A stretch of DNA of 36,548 bases from Bifidobacterium breve (GCA_943328785.2 CALQBJ020000009.1:1-36548); one strand, 5' to 3'. Shown: positions 1 through 8,445, counted from the stretch's first letter. Numbers and translations: made by a program. Notes: a model not told the origin generated them from the letters alone.

Positions 1-1699
1 GCTCGAAGATGCGCTCACCTACCTCCCGTGTCATGCCCGCGCCGGTGTCGGCCACGCGCAGCGCCACGAAGGGACCGGGCGTCACTTCGTGAAGCGCGGC
101 GAACTCCGGCGTAACCGTCACCGCGGCCACGCCGATGGTGAGTGTGCCGCCGACCGGCATCGCGTCACGTGCGTTCACCGCCAGGGAGAGCATCACCTGT
201 TCGAGCTGGTTGGGGTCGGCGAACACATGCAGCTGCCCATCCTCGGGGGCGTCGAGCACCAGCGTGATGTCTTTGCCGATAAGGCGCCGCAGCATCGTGG
301 CCGACTGTGTGACGTGCGCGCCGACGTTCACCACGGCCGGTACCAGGATCTGCTTGCGGCTGAAGGCGAGCAGCTGCTTGGTGAGGCGTGCCGCCCGATC
401 GCCCGCACTCTGGATCTCCTCGAACTCCGAGCGCAGCGGGTGGTCGATGGGCAGCTCGATCAACGCGAGTTCGCAGGTGCCGTTGATGATCGTCAGCAGG
501 TTGTTGAAGTCGTGCGCAACGCCGCCTGCCAGCCGACCGATCCCTTCCATCTTCTGCGCCTGCAGGAACCGCTGCTCGAGGCGCTTCTGCTCGGTGAGCT
601 CGCGCTTCACGCCGACGAAGTGCGTGATGGCGCCGTCGGCGTTGCGCACCGGAGTAATCGTCTGCTCCTCGAGGTGAAGCGAGCCGTTCTTCTTCCGGTT
701 CGTCATCTCGCCGGTCCAGACGCGGCCCTGCAGGATGGTGCTCCACATCTGGCGGTAGGACGTCTCGTCCTGGACACCCGATTTCAGCAGGTCGCGCGGG
801 TTCCTGCCGACCGCCTCCTCGAGCGTGTAGCCAGAGACCGCCGTGAACGCAGGGTTGACCCATTCGATCGTGCCGTTGCGGTCGGTGAGGACCACGCCGT
901 CGGCCGACGAGTTCAGCGCGGCACCCTGCAGCCGGAGCAGTTCCTCCGCGCGGTGCTGCTCGGTGACGTCCTGCAGCGTGCCCGACACGCGCACCGGCGT
1001 GCCCTGCTCGTCGAAGTAGGCCTTGCAGCGTCCGCGGACGAACCTTGTCGAGCCGTCCGGCCGCAGGACACGGAACTCGACCTCGACGGTCATCCGCTCC
1101 GTGATCGACTGCTGGAACATCATGTCGATCAGGTGCCGGTCCTCGGCGTGCACGGCCGCGATGAACAGCTCGAACGTGATCGGCGTGCCGACGGGCATCG
1201 TGCCCATGACCGCGTAGGACTCGTCGGACCAGTGCGCCTGGCCCGTCGCGATGTCGAGCTCCCAGCCGCCGATGTGCGCGATGCGCTGCGCCTCGGCCAG
1301 GACGGCCTCGCTGCGGCGCAGCTGCCGGTCCAGCCTGTCCTTGTTGAGCGCGATCTCGATCGTCGTGCGCAGGACCTGCGCATCGAACGGCTTGATGATG
1401 TAGCCGGACGGGTCGGCCTGCTTCGCTCGCTCAACCACGTCGTTGGTGGCGTACGCCGTGAGGAACACGCACGGGACCTGCAGTTCGTGCCGGATGGTCG
1501 TGGCCGCCTCGATGCCGTCCATCTCCCCCGCGAGATGGATGTCCATCAGCACCAGTTCGGGCCGCAGCTGTCTCGCGGTGTCCACCGCTGCTTCACCGTC
1601 GATGGCCATATCGACCGGGCCGTACCCAAGGTCCATCAGCTGGCGCTGGATGTCCCTGGCGATGATGCCTTCGTCTTCGACGATTAGGATGCGCGTCAT
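1..1699 (-). CDS. Receiver-PAS-PAS-histidine kinase, partial at left edge
   Basis: This gene is missing from the ORF track because it has no stop inside the window; 566 codons are visible. An N-terminal receiver domain (ILIVEDEGIIARDIQRQL, phospho-acceptor Asp about 53 in LVLMDIHLAGEMDG, and the IIKPFD lysine) is followed by two PAS regions (about 135-260 and 265-385). A HisKA-type H box follows, GRLAGGVAHDFNNLLTI, with the His near residue 396. The ATPase domain begins with an N box (LAVNARDAMP) and a G1 box (VADTGAGM) before the sequence runs out. The protein is predicted to be a soluble cytoplasmic sensor kinase whose receiver makes it part of a phosphorelay. The ATG lies only 9 nt after the stop of the upstream kinase gene, so the two are probably co-transcribed. 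The rest of the ATPase domain, and anything beyond it, lies outside the window. Confidence 0.9.
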   Translation of the reverse strand, partial: MTRILIVEDEGIIARDIQRQLMDLGYGPVDMAIDGEAAVDTARQLRPELVLMDIHLAGEMDGIEAATTIRHELQVPCVFLTAYATNDVVERAKQADPSGYIIKPFDAQVLRTTIEIALNKDRLDRQLRRSEAVLAEAQRIAHIGGWELDIATGQAHWSDESYAVMGTMPVGTPITFELFIAAVHAEDRHLIDMMFQQSITERMTVEVEFRVLRPDGSTRFVRGRCKAYFDEQGTPVRVSGTLQDVTEQHRAEELLRLQGAALNSSADGVVLTDRNGTIEWVNPAFTAVSGYTLEEAVGRNPRDLLKSGVQDETSYRQMWSTILQGRVWTGEMTNRKKNGSLHLEEQTITPVRNADGAITHFVGVKRELTEQKRLEQRFLQAQKMEGIGRLAGGVAHDFNNLLTIINGTCELALIELPIDHPLRSEFEEIQSAGDRAARLTKQLLAFSRKQILVPAVVNVGAHVTQSATMLRRLIGKDITLVLDAPEDGQLHVFADPNQLEQVMLSLAVNARDAMPVGGTLTIGVAAVTVTPEFAALHEVTPGPFVALRVADTGAGMTREVGERIFE

Positions 1700-1708
1700 G
1701 GTGGGGCC

Positions 1709-4396
1709 CTATAGGTGCGGTGCGGACGGATGCTGAGGGACGAATGTCAGCGTGAACGACGCACCCGGGCCGGTCGTGCCGATCCCAAGCGTGGCGCGAA
1801 GCTGACGTGCCAGGTCCGACACCAGTTGCAGGCCGAGCGACGGCGTTCGCTCGAGCTCGAAGTGCGCCGGCAGGCCGATGCCCGTGTCGCGCACCGCCAG
1901 CCGCAGCGTCCCGCCCTCCAGGGCGGCCAGTTCCACCGCCACCGTGCCCGATGCCTGCTCCGGGAATGCGTGCTTGAGGCTGTTCGAGATCAGTTCGTTC
2001 ACGAGCAGGCCGCACGGCACTGCGAGGTCGATCTCTACCCTGGTCGGGGCGAGCGTCAGCGACAGTTCGATGCGACGACCGGGCGGCGCCAGCGATCCGA
2101 AGATGCGATGCGCCAGAGCGTCGAGGTAGGCCGCCAGATCGACCTCGACGACGTTGCCAGATCGATAGAGCAGTTCGTGCAGCACCGCCATCGAGAGGAT
2201 GCGGTGCTGCATGTCGCCCAGCACGGCCTTCACCTCGGCGGAGTCGCGCCGGCTCGCCTTGAGCCGGAGCAGGCTGCTCATGACCTGCAGGTTGTTCTTC
2301 ACCCGGTGGTGCACTTCGAGCAGCAGGGCTTCCTTTTCCCGCAGGGATGCGCGCAGGGCGATCTCGGCCTTCCGCTGGTCGCCGGTGATGTCTTCGAAGG
2401 CGCCGAGCAGGCACACCACTGCGCCGTGCTCGTCGGTGACGAGCACGGCTGACACGAGGAGGCGAAGCTGCGCGCCGCTGGTGGACCTGGCCAACATCTC
2501 GCCCGTCCACGTTCGGCGCTCGCGCAGGGCCGCCGCAATCTCCGTCACTTCGGCCGGTTCGGCCCAGAACTCCGAGGCGTGGCGCCCGATCACCTCGGCC
2601 GGGGTGTCGAAACCCCAGAGCCGCAGGAACGCGCGGTTCACGTAGGTGACGCGTCCCTCGAGCGTCGTGAGGGCCATCGAGGCCGGGGCCGCCTCGATGG
2701 CGAGCTCCTTGAGCCGGGTCCTCTCGGCCAGCTCGTGCAGGTCGGCCAGTTCGCGCGCCGTGCGCTGCAGTGCGCGTTCCGACTGCTGGCGCCTGCGGTC
2801 GATGTCGAACGTATCGAGCGCGACGCTGATGTCGGCGGCAAGGTCGGCCAGGAGGGCACGCCCGGTCTCGTCGAACAGCTCGCGCTCGCGCGCATACATC
2901 GTCAGCACACCGACCGCGCGCCCGGCACGAACCAGCGGTAGGCACCCCGACGTCGCCCAGCCGAACGGTGTCCCGCGGTCGTGCCACGGCGCGGTCGCCG
3001 CATCGGACGAGAAGTCGTCCACCCAGTAGGGGCGGTTCTCGCGAATCGCCGAACCGGCTGGTCCCTGACCGAGCGGGTCGTCGGCGTGTATCGAGAGGAC
3101 GAGGCCGTCGAGGTATCCACGGCCGTCACCGTACGACGCGACCGTCTTCACCAGGCCGGTGTCCTCGTCGGCCACGCCGATCCAGGCCATGGCCACTCCG
3201 CCGTCCCGCACCACGATCTCGCACAACTGCGGGAGCAGCTCCTTCTCGCTGCGGCTGCGGAGGATGGCCTCGTTGCAGCGGGCGAACGCCGCGGTCAGGC
3301 GCAACAACCGCTCGGCGCGCAGCTCGGCATGCTTGCGGTCGGTGATGTTCGCGTGAATGCCAAGGACGCGCGCCGGCCGTTCGAAGGCGTCGCGTTCGAC
3401 GACGGTGCCGGACGAGTGAATCCAGGCCCAGTCGCCGCTGTCGGTACGCTGGCGGAACTCCACCGCGTAGGTGTCGCGCCGGCCCGCCAGGTAGTCGGCC
3501 CATGCCGTCGTCACCCGCTCCACATCGTCGGGATGCGTGCGCTCGCCCAAGGGGGACGTCGATTCACGCAGGTCGAGCTCCCAGAACGCCTGGTGGGCGG
3601 CCTCCATCGCGAGGCTCAGGCGCACGTCCCGATCGCGAAGGGCATGCTCGGCTTCGTGGCTGGCCGTGATGTCGGTCCACGAACCGACAATCTCGATCGG
3701 ACCCTGGGCGTCGCGACGGACGACGCGCGCGGTGTCCTGCACCAGGACGGTCACGCCGTCCTTGCGCACGAACCGGTACTCGTGGACGACCGAGTCCTGC
3801 GTGCTGACGGTCGAGAACGCCGTGAGCGCCTGCTCGCGGTCGTCGGGGTGCACGTGCTCCAGCCACCAGTCGGGGACCAGCGCCTCGGCTTCGGTGAAGC
3901 CGAGCAGCCGTTCGACGTTGCCGCTGACCGTGACGGGCGCGATCTGGCCGTGGCGCCGTTCGAGCGCGTAGAGAATCGCCTGGCTGCTCGACTGCAACGC
4001 ATGCACGGCATCGAGCCGCGCGCGAAGCCTGGCGTCGTCATCGTCGGCGGATACGGCTGGCGGCGCGTCGGGCAGGTTGGCGGCGTCGCCGGCCAGGCGC
4101 CGCACGCGCCCCGTATCGTCGGTCTCGACGGCGACGGCGGTGAGGCGTATCGTCCGCCATGCGCCGTTGTTCGCGCGCTGCCTGACCACGAGCTGCAGCG
4201 ACCCCGTCTCGCCGGAGGCACACTGCTCAATGGCATGCCGTAGTTGATCCAGATTCGTGGGGTGGCACCGATCGAACCAGCGGTCGAGCCCCTCGCGGAC
4301 CGGAACGGACCCATGTCCGAGCAGGGCCGCGTAGTCCGCACCGAGTGCGGCACTGTGGGTGGAGAGGTCGAGCTCGAACGCGCCGTAGGTCGTCAC
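1709..4396 (-). CDS. Multi-PAS/GAF sensor histidine kinase, HWE/HisKA_2 type
   Basis: An 895-residue cytoplasmic sensor kinase with no clear membrane segment. In order it has a PAS-like N-terminus, two PAS_3-type domains (each ending in a DIT or NIT motif), a GAF domain with a CLPLVRAGRAVGVL core, a fourth PAS domain, and then a HisKA_2 dimerisation domain with HHRVKNNLQV (His near residue 690). The ATPase domain carries LLVNELISNSLKHAF and VRDTGIGL. The ORF track extends this frame to 4813. I prefer the GTG at 4396 because a GGAGG sits 9 nt upstream and because the extra 139 codons are a frameshifted remnant of another kinase. The signal sensed cannot be read from the sequence. The 9-nt gap to the receiver-PAS-kinase gene downstream suggests a shared transcript. 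Confidence 0.85.
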   Translation of the reverse strand: MTTYGAFELDLSTHSAALGADYAALLGHGSVPVREGLDRWFDRCHPTNLDQLRHAIEQCASGETGSLQLVVRQRANNGAWRTIRLTAVAVETDDTGRVRRLAGDAANLPDAPPAVSADDDDARLRARLDAVHALQSSSQAILYALERRHGQIAPVTVSGNVERLLGFTEAEALVPDWWLEHVHPDDREQALTAFSTVSTQDSVVHEYRFVRKDGVTVLVQDTARVVRRDAQGPIEIVGSWTDITASHEAEHALRDRDVRLSLAMEAAHQAFWELDLRESTSPLGERTHPDDVERVTTAWADYLAGRRDTYAVEFRQRTDSGDWAWIHSSGTVVERDAFERPARVLGIHANITDRKHAELRAERLLRLTAAFARCNEAILRSRSEKELLPQLCEIVVRDGGVAMAWIGVADEDTGLVKTVASYGDGRGYLDGLVLSIHADDPLGQGPAGSAIRENRPYWVDDFSSDAATAPWHDRGTPFGWATSGCLPLVRAGRAVGVLTMYARERELFDETGRALLADLAADISVALDTFDIDRRRQQSERALQRTARELADLHELAERTRLKELAIEAAPASMALTTLEGRVTYVNRAFLRLWGFDTPAEVIGRHASEFWAEPAEVTEIAAALRERRTWTGEMLARSTSGAQLRLLVSAVLVTDEHGAVVCLLGAFEDITGDQRKAEIALRASLREKEALLLEVHHRVKNNLQVMSSLLRLKASRRDSAEVKAVLGDMQHRILSMAVLHELLYRSGNVVEVDLAAYLDALAHRIFGSLAPPGRRIELSLTLAPTRVEIDLAVPCGLLVNELISNSLKHAFPEQASGTVAVELAALEGGTLRLAVRDTGIGLPAHFELERTPSLGLQLVSDLARQLRATLGIGTTGPGASFTLTFVPQHPSAPHL

Positions 4397-4911
4397 AGTG
4401 CGGGCCCTCCCGCGTGGGCGGCCAGGCGCGGCGTGAGGCGGTTCGACACCAGCGCGTTCACGAGGATCCCGCACCGCCCGCTCGAGATCGGCCGCGCCCG
4501 GTTCGAGAGAGACGCGCAGTGCGACGCGGCCCGACACGGGTGCCATCGAGCGGACGATCTGGTTGACCAGCCGGTGGACGTAGGTCGCGAGGTCGACGTG
4601 GCCGAGATTATCGGCCAGCTGGAGCGTCTCGTGCAACCGCGCCATCGAGACGATACAGCCCTGCATCTCGGTGGGTAGAGCCAGCACCCCCACGTCGTTC
4701 GTGCGACCGAGTTCGAGCCGCAGCAGGCAGACCGGTTCGCCGGAGTCGCCGGTCACCATGACCGCCGAGGCGAGCAGGTCGAGTGTCCGCCCGTCCTGCG
4801 TCACCGCGCGCATCTCGTCGCGGTAGAAGTCCAGTTGGGCGGTTAGGGATTCTACAAGTGGAGCGGCCTGCGGACCAACTCCGTCATACTGTCGCTGGAG
4901 CGATGCTCAGA
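4393..4911 (-). pseudogene. Decayed HisKA_2 histidine kinase remnant
   Basis: The first 139 codons of the tracked 1034-residue ORF resemble the PAS-end/HisKA_2 region of the kinase that follows it. LLASAVMVTGDSGEPVCLL matches LLVSAVLVTDEHGAVVCLL, and IVSMARLHETLQLADNLGHV matches ILSMAVLHELLYRSGNVVEV. The segment that should contain the HRVKNN phospho-acceptor box is deleted. Close to an ERAV/RCG junction the similarity jumps frame: the other frame reads CGILVNALVSN, matching CGLLVNELISN, and then stops at a TGA that overlaps the GTG of the next gene. The frame is open upstream to about 4909 but has no good start codon. This is therefore a frameshifted and internally deleted paralogue, probably left from a tandem duplication. 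The alternative, a real N-terminal extension of the next kinase, is less likely. Confidence 0.7.
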
Positions 4912-4915
4912 CGTG

Positions 4916-4973
4916 CGTAGCTGCCGGCCTTCAGGCCGGCCCGGTTCAGCGAACCTGAAGGTTCGCGGCTACG
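4916..4973. repeat. Two-hairpin palindromic repeat (REP-like)
   Basis: The outer ends CGTAGC and GCTACG are complementary and enclose two perfect hairpins, GCCGGCCT-TC-AGGCCGGC and CGAACCT-GA-AGGTTCG, so the unit can fold as a cruciform. It sits between two decayed genes on opposite strands. A related but smaller palindrome, GACCTGAAGGTC, occurs at 30746-30757. No RAYT-type transposase is present in the window. Confidence 0.75.
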
Positions 4974-4979
4974 CGGAGA

Positions 4980-5444
4980 GCGCTCCGGGAGCCGGTGACG
5001 GTCGTCGTGACGTGACACGTGCGGCCGGGGCATGAAGCCGATTACGAGCAGTGGCCGCGACGCATCAACCACGAGGCCACCGCGTGTGCCGGCTATCTGG
5101 GCACCGAGGTGCATCCGCCGGCGCCCGAGGCGCCGGTGCGGGAGGCCGCCTCCACCTGGCACGAGACGGCCGGCTTCGAGTTCTGGTTCCTGCCGCCCAA
5201 GGGGACGGTCGTGGCGAAGCCGTCGAGGCTCCGCATGGCAGGCGTCACCACCGTCGTGCTCTCCGTGATGATCATGACCGTTGGCCGGCTGCTTGGCTTC
5301 TACCTCGACTTCCTGCCGCTGGCCCTCCGCACGCTGGTGATCCTGCCGCTGGAGGTGTTACTGATGACCTACGTGCTGATGCCGCGCGTCACCCGAGCCC
5401 TCGCGCCCTGGATCTATCCGAGAACGGCACCGACGCACACCTAG
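4980..5444 (+). pseudogene. Broken ABM-domain membrane protein
   Basis: The N-terminal half resembles the antibiotic-biosynthesis-monooxygenase (ABM) fold family that carries a C-terminal membrane hairpin: HVRPGHEADYEQW, then GYLGTEVHPPAPEAP. The C-terminal half has two hydrophobic segments (TTVVLSVMIMTVGRLLGFYL and LRTLVILPLEVLLMTYVLMP). The frame EPVTVVVT is interrupted by TGA at 5013-5015, exactly where an Arg codon (CGA) would be expected, and then continues with HVRPG. The usual stretch between GTEV...P and the aromatic region before the first membrane segment also looks shortened by about 30 residues. The tracked ORF (5019-5444, GTG start) is what remains after the stop and has no ribosome binding site. 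I read this as a pseudogene; expression of a shortened membrane protein cannot be excluded. Confidence 0.6.
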
Positions 5445-5455
5445 CGATTTCGGGC

Positions 5456-5461
5456 TAGAAT
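5456..5461 (+). promoter_or_regulatory. Possible -10 element (TAGAAT)
   Basis: TAGAAT ends 9 nt before the ATG at 5471, so transcription would start within a few bases of the start codon. The gene has no Shine-Dalgarno sequence, which fits a leaderless or near-leaderless mRNA. No convincing -35 hexamer is visible. Confidence 0.3.
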
Positions 5462-5470
5462 CCCGGCCTC

Positions 5471-6283
5471 ATGATCACATTCAGCGCGTTCCGCCGGTTC
5501 ACCTACGCCACGCTGCTTGCCGCGGCGCCGATTGTGGCCCTGTCGGCCCAGAGTCCGACCGGGGCGATCACCCGTACGGCCGACGGCAAACCGAACCTCA
5601 CCGGGATCTGGCAGGCGATGAATACCGCCAACTGGGACCTGCAGGCGCACGACGCGAAGATGGGCCCGGTGGTCTCGCTGGCCGCGGCGTTCGCTGTGCA
5701 GCCCGGCCCCGGCGTGGTCGAGGGGAACGAGATCCCCTACCTGCCGGACGCGCTGAAGCAGAAGCGGGCGAATGCCGCCAACTGGATGGCGCTCGACCCC
5801 GAGGTGAAGTGCTACATGCCGGGGATTCCGCGGGCCACCTACCAGCCGTTCCCCTTCCAGATCGTCCAGTCGCCGAACACGGTCGTCATGTCCTACGAAT
5901 TCAGCAGCACCAGCCGCATTGTCCGCATGGGCACGAAGGAAGAGAGCCCGGCGCCGGCGTGGATGGGATGGAACGTCGGCAAGTGGGACGGCGACACGCT
6001 GGTGATTGACGTCACCGATCAGATGGAAGAGACCTGGTTCGACCGGGCCGGCAACTTCCACAGCGACGCGCTGCATGTGGTGGAGCGCATCACGCCGATC
6101 GACGGCAACACGCTGAAGTACGAAGCCACCATCGAAGACCCGAAGGTCTTCAGCCGCCCCTGGACGATCAGCATGCCGCTCTACCGGCGTCGCGAAGCGA
6201 ACGCACAGTTGATGGAATACAAGTGCGTGCCGTTCGCGGAAGAGCTGATGTACGGACACCTGCGGAAGAAGCCGACGCGGTAG
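5471..6283 (+). CDS. Secreted protein of unknown function, GIW family
   Basis: A 270-residue protein with a signal peptide (MITFSAFRRFTYATLLAAAPIVALSAQ). The mature part starts with GKPNLTGIWQAMNTANWDL and contains CYMPGIPRATYQPFPFQIVQ, GKWDGDTLVIDVTD and HVVERITPIDGNTLKYEATI. The same order of motifs (PxLxGxW, CxxxGxPR, FQIxQSP, GxWxGDTLVxxxT, ExF/I, TxxDPxxxxxPW) is found in the protein at 7273-8349, so the two are paralogues. Such proteins are frequent in acidobacterial genomes, but I know of no established function. It is probably periplasmic or extracellular. No ribosome binding site is seen and the start rests on the signal peptide. Confidence 0.8.
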   Translation: MITFSAFRRFTYATLLAAAPIVALSAQSPTGAITRTADGKPNLTGIWQAMNTANWDLQAHDAKMGPVVSLAAAFAVQPGPGVVEGNEIPYLPDALKQKRANAANWMALDPEVKCYMPGIPRATYQPFPFQIVQSPNTVVMSYEFSSTSRIVRMGTKEESPAPAWMGWNVGKWDGDTLVIDVTDQMEETWFDRAGNFHSDALHVVERITPIDGNTLKYEATIEDPKVFSRPWTISMPLYRRREANAQLMEYKCVPFAEELMYGHLRKKPTR

Positions 6284-6344
6284 TCGTTGGTCGTTGGTCG
6301 GCTGCCAGGCCGAGAGCCTGAAGCCCAGAGCCCGAAGCCGGCGT

Positions 6345-6704
6345 CTACGGCCGGACGCCGCTGCGCACGGTGGACGTGCTGCAGCTCGAGGCGACCCAGG
6401 CGAGCGAGCTGGCCTTCAGGACGTACTGACCGGCGGGTGTGGCCGGTGCAGTCAGCGTGCCCGCCACTTCCACGGTGTGCCGGACGTGCGGTGCCAACTG
6501 CGCGGCGTCGCCCTGAATGCGGTAGACCGTCGGCTTCTCACCCCGCGGATCCGTCAGTACGAACCTCGGCGCGGCCGCCGTGCCCTGACGGGTGAGGCAG
6601 CCGATCGCGACGTAGCGGGTGAGCGGCGCGGCCGCGGTCTGTCCCAGGACGATGGGGGACAGACCGAGGACCAGGCCAAGGGTGAGAGCGGTGGTGAGGC
6701 GCAT
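6345..6704 (-). CDS. Small secreted protein, DUF5818-like
   Basis: A 119-residue protein starting MRLTTALTLGLVLGLSPIVLGQ, a clear signal peptide, followed by a compact beta-rich domain (RYVAIGCLTRQG, RFVLTDPRG, VYRIQGDAAQLAPHVRHTVEVAGTL). This pattern resembles small exported beta-barrel domains often labelled DUF5818 in acidobacteria; that assignment is tentative. The tracked ORF is 21 codons longer, but the extension (MRRRTAPTPPNRRGN) would spoil the signal peptide, so I use the internal ATG. It lies 19 nt downstream of the DUF6152 gene on the same strand and is probably its operon partner. No enzyme motif is visible. Confidence 0.7.
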   Translation of the reverse strand: MRLTTALTLGLVLGLSPIVLGQTAAAPLTRYVAIGCLTRQGTAAAPRFVLTDPRGEKPTVYRIQGDAAQLAPHVRHTVEVAGTLTAPATPAGQYVLKASSLAWVASSCSTSTVRSGVRP

Positions 6705-6723
6705 GCGGCTCGAGTGGCTGCTG

Positions 6724-7152
6724 TTACCGCGGCGGTTCGGTGGTGTCGGCGCCGTCCTTCGGCGCACCGGTACCGGACGACCCCATGAACAGCGTACGGC
6801 CGTCCGGGAACGTGATGTTGCGGCCGTTGGCGCGCAGTGTTCCGTCCTTCGCCTGGTAGCCGGCGACGACGATGACCGTGCCGATGGCGACCGTGTTGCG
6901 CGTGATGCCGCGACGCTGAAGGGTGTTGGGCGTGCCGCCTTCGACGGCCCACTCCTCGACCTTGCCGTCGGGCTTGGTCACCTTCATGTGAATCCACGCG
7001 TGCGGATTGATCAGCTCGACCTTCGTGATCGGACCCTGCAGCTTCACGGGCGCGTTCGGGTTGAACTCGGCCGAGAACGCATGATGGGCTACGAGCGGGG
7101 TACCTGCGAGGAGCAGCAGCGCGGCTGCGGCACCGAAACTTCGCTTACGCAT
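6724..7152 (-). CDS. DUF6152 family secreted protein
   Basis: A 142-residue protein with signal peptide MRKRSFGAAAALLLLAGTPLVA, directly followed by the family hallmark HHAFSAEFNPNAPVKLQG. The core TKVELINPHAWIHMKV and WAVEGGTPNTLQRRGI are also typical of DUF6152. The function of the family is not known. The fold looks like a small beta-barrel with conserved His residues, and metal or ligand binding is only a guess. The ATG at 7152 is chosen over the tracked start at 7221 because GGAAGG lies 6-7 nt upstream and the signal peptide begins there. It is divergent from the GIW-family gene at 7273 and leads a two-gene minus-strand unit. Confidence 0.85.
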   Translation of the reverse strand: MRKRSFGAAAALLLLAGTPLVAHHAFSAEFNPNAPVKLQGPITKVELINPHAWIHMKVTKPDGKVEEWAVEGGTPNTLQRRGITRNTVAIGTVIVVAGYQAKDGTLRANGRNITFPDGRTLFMGSSGTGAPKDGADTTEPPR

Positions 7153-7178
7153 GAATCGCCTTCCTTCCCTCCGCCGGG

Positions 7179-7207
7179 AGTCTACGCCATTGACGGCCGA
7201 ATTTGAA
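7179..7207 (-). promoter_or_regulatory. Possible sigma-70-like promoter for the DUF6152 gene
   Basis: On the minus strand TTCAAA and TAGACT are separated by 17 nt, each with four of six matches to the -35 and -10 consensus. The predicted start of transcription is about 20 nt before the ATG at 7152. Confidence 0.3.
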
Positions 7208-7272
7208 CTTTGGCCTTCCACTTTCGTCGCTTTCCTCTTACCTTATGCCTTCTGACGATCAGGAGGATTGAC

Positions 7273-8349
7273 GTGAGGCAGGTATTCGCGGTTATTGCGG
7301 CGCTCGGACTCGCGGCGGTGACGGTGGCCGCGCAGCAGGGGAGTTCCACCTGGACCCCGCCGCGCACGCCGGACGGTCATCCCGATCTACAGGGCGTGTG
7401 GGCGAATAACGGCATTACGCCGATGACGCGCCCGACGCAGTGGAAGGACAAGGGGCCGTACCTCTCGTCCGCCGACGTCGAGGACATGAAGCAGACCTTG
7501 GCGAAGTTTGTCGATCAGGGCGGCGATGCCATCTTCGGCAACGTCATCCAGCTCGCGCTGAACGCGAAGGACACTGGCAAGTTCAACCAGACGTCCTACG
7601 ACCCCACCACGGGGAACTACAACCAGTTCTGGATGGCCGATCGCGACATCGACAATCGCACGTCGCTCATCATCGATCCGCCCGATGGCCAGTTCCCGCC
7701 GCTCACTGCCGAAGGGAGCGCGCGCCGTGCGCTCGGCCGCCAGCAGGTGGTGGTGGAAGGGTCGGAAGGTGGCGAGCGTGGACCGGCCGATGGCCCCGAG
7801 GATCGGCCCTTGTCGGAACGCTGCATCTCGTACGGTGTGCCGCGTCTGCAGGCCAACTACAACAGCTACTTCCAGATCATCCAGTCGCCGGAGACGGTCA
7901 CCGTCTACCAGGAGATGATCCACGACGCGCGCATGGTGAACATGCGCGGCGCGCCGCACCTGCCGTCGAGCGTCCGCCAGCTGCACGGCGACCCGCGCGG
8001 CCGCTGGGAGGGCGACACGCTGGTGGTGGAGTCCACCAACTTCGTGAACGGTTTCCAGGGCTCGACGCCTGACGTGAAGGTCACCGAGCGCTTCTCGCGC
8101 ACGGAAGCCGATCACCTGAACTGGCAGATCACCGTCGACGACCCGAAGACCTGGACGACGCCGTGGACCTTCATGATTCGCCTGAAGCTCACGGAAGACC
8201 AGATCTACGAGTACGCCTGCCACGAGGGGAACCACTCGATGATCGGCATCCTCGCCGGCGCCCGCGCCGACGAAGCGCGCGACGCCGCCGCCGCGAAGCG
8301 TACGCCGGCCGCGAAGGCGGCGTCGAAGCCGGCTACCGCCAAGAAGTAG
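7273..8349 (+). CDS. Secreted protein of unknown function, GIW family, long paralogue
   Basis: A 358-residue protein. The GTG at 7273 is chosen over the tracked start at 7210 because AGGAGG lies exactly 6 nt upstream and a signal peptide (VRQVFAVIAALGLAAVTVAAQ) begins there. The mature part has GHPDLQGVWANNGITP, CISYGVPRLQANYNSYFQII, RGRWEGDTLVVESTNF and DPKTWTTPWTF, matching the motif order of the protein at 5471-6283 with an added middle segment. Near the C-terminus is a YACHEGNHSMIGILAGAR segment, then an Ala/Lys tail (PAAKAASKPATAKK). No catalytic function is established for the family. Together with the opposed DUF6152 pair it forms a small cluster of exported proteins. Confidence 0.85.
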   Translation: MRQVFAVIAALGLAAVTVAAQQGSSTWTPPRTPDGHPDLQGVWANNGITPMTRPTQWKDKGPYLSSADVEDMKQTLAKFVDQGGDAIFGNVIQLALNAKDTGKFNQTSYDPTTGNYNQFWMADRDIDNRTSLIIDPPDGQFPPLTAEGSARRALGRQQVVVEGSEGGERGPADGPEDRPLSERCISYGVPRLQANYNSYFQIIQSPETVTVYQEMIHDARMVNMRGAPHLPSSVRQLHGDPRGRWEGDTLVVESTNFVNGFQGSTPDVKVTERFSRTEADHLNWQITVDDPKTWTTPWTFMIRLKLTEDQIYEYACHEGNHSMIGILAGARADEARDAAAAKRTPAAKAASKPATAKK

Positions 8350-8357
8350 GACGACGT

Positions 8358-8422
8358 CACGAAGGGCACGAAGGGGTACGAAGCTTTTCCAGGAAAGCCT
8401 TCGCGTTCTTCGTGCCTTCGTG
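8358..8422. repeat. CACGAAGG-type long imperfect hairpin, copy 1
   Basis: CACGAAGGGCACGAAG on the left can pair with CTTCGTGCCTTCGTG on the right across a GCTTTTCCAGGAAAGC core, giving an arm of about 30 nt with a few mismatches. It lies 8 nt after the stop of the GIW-family gene and could act as a terminator. A second copy lies at 11524-11590. Confidence 0.65.
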
Positions 8423-8445
8423 AAGGTCTTCCGATCCGCCTGTCC

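Noticed and set aside
89-1687. 532-residue plus-strand ORF
   Set aside because: Antisense shadow of the receiver-PAS-kinase gene; composition is Arg/Ala/His-rich with no domain.
2981-4243. 420-residue plus-strand ORF
   Set aside because: Antisense shadow of the multi-PAS kinase, which has clear domains in its own frame.
1709-4813. 1034-residue kinase starting at 4813
   Set aside because: The first 139 codons are a frameshifted kinase remnant and a GTG with GGAGG exists at 4396.
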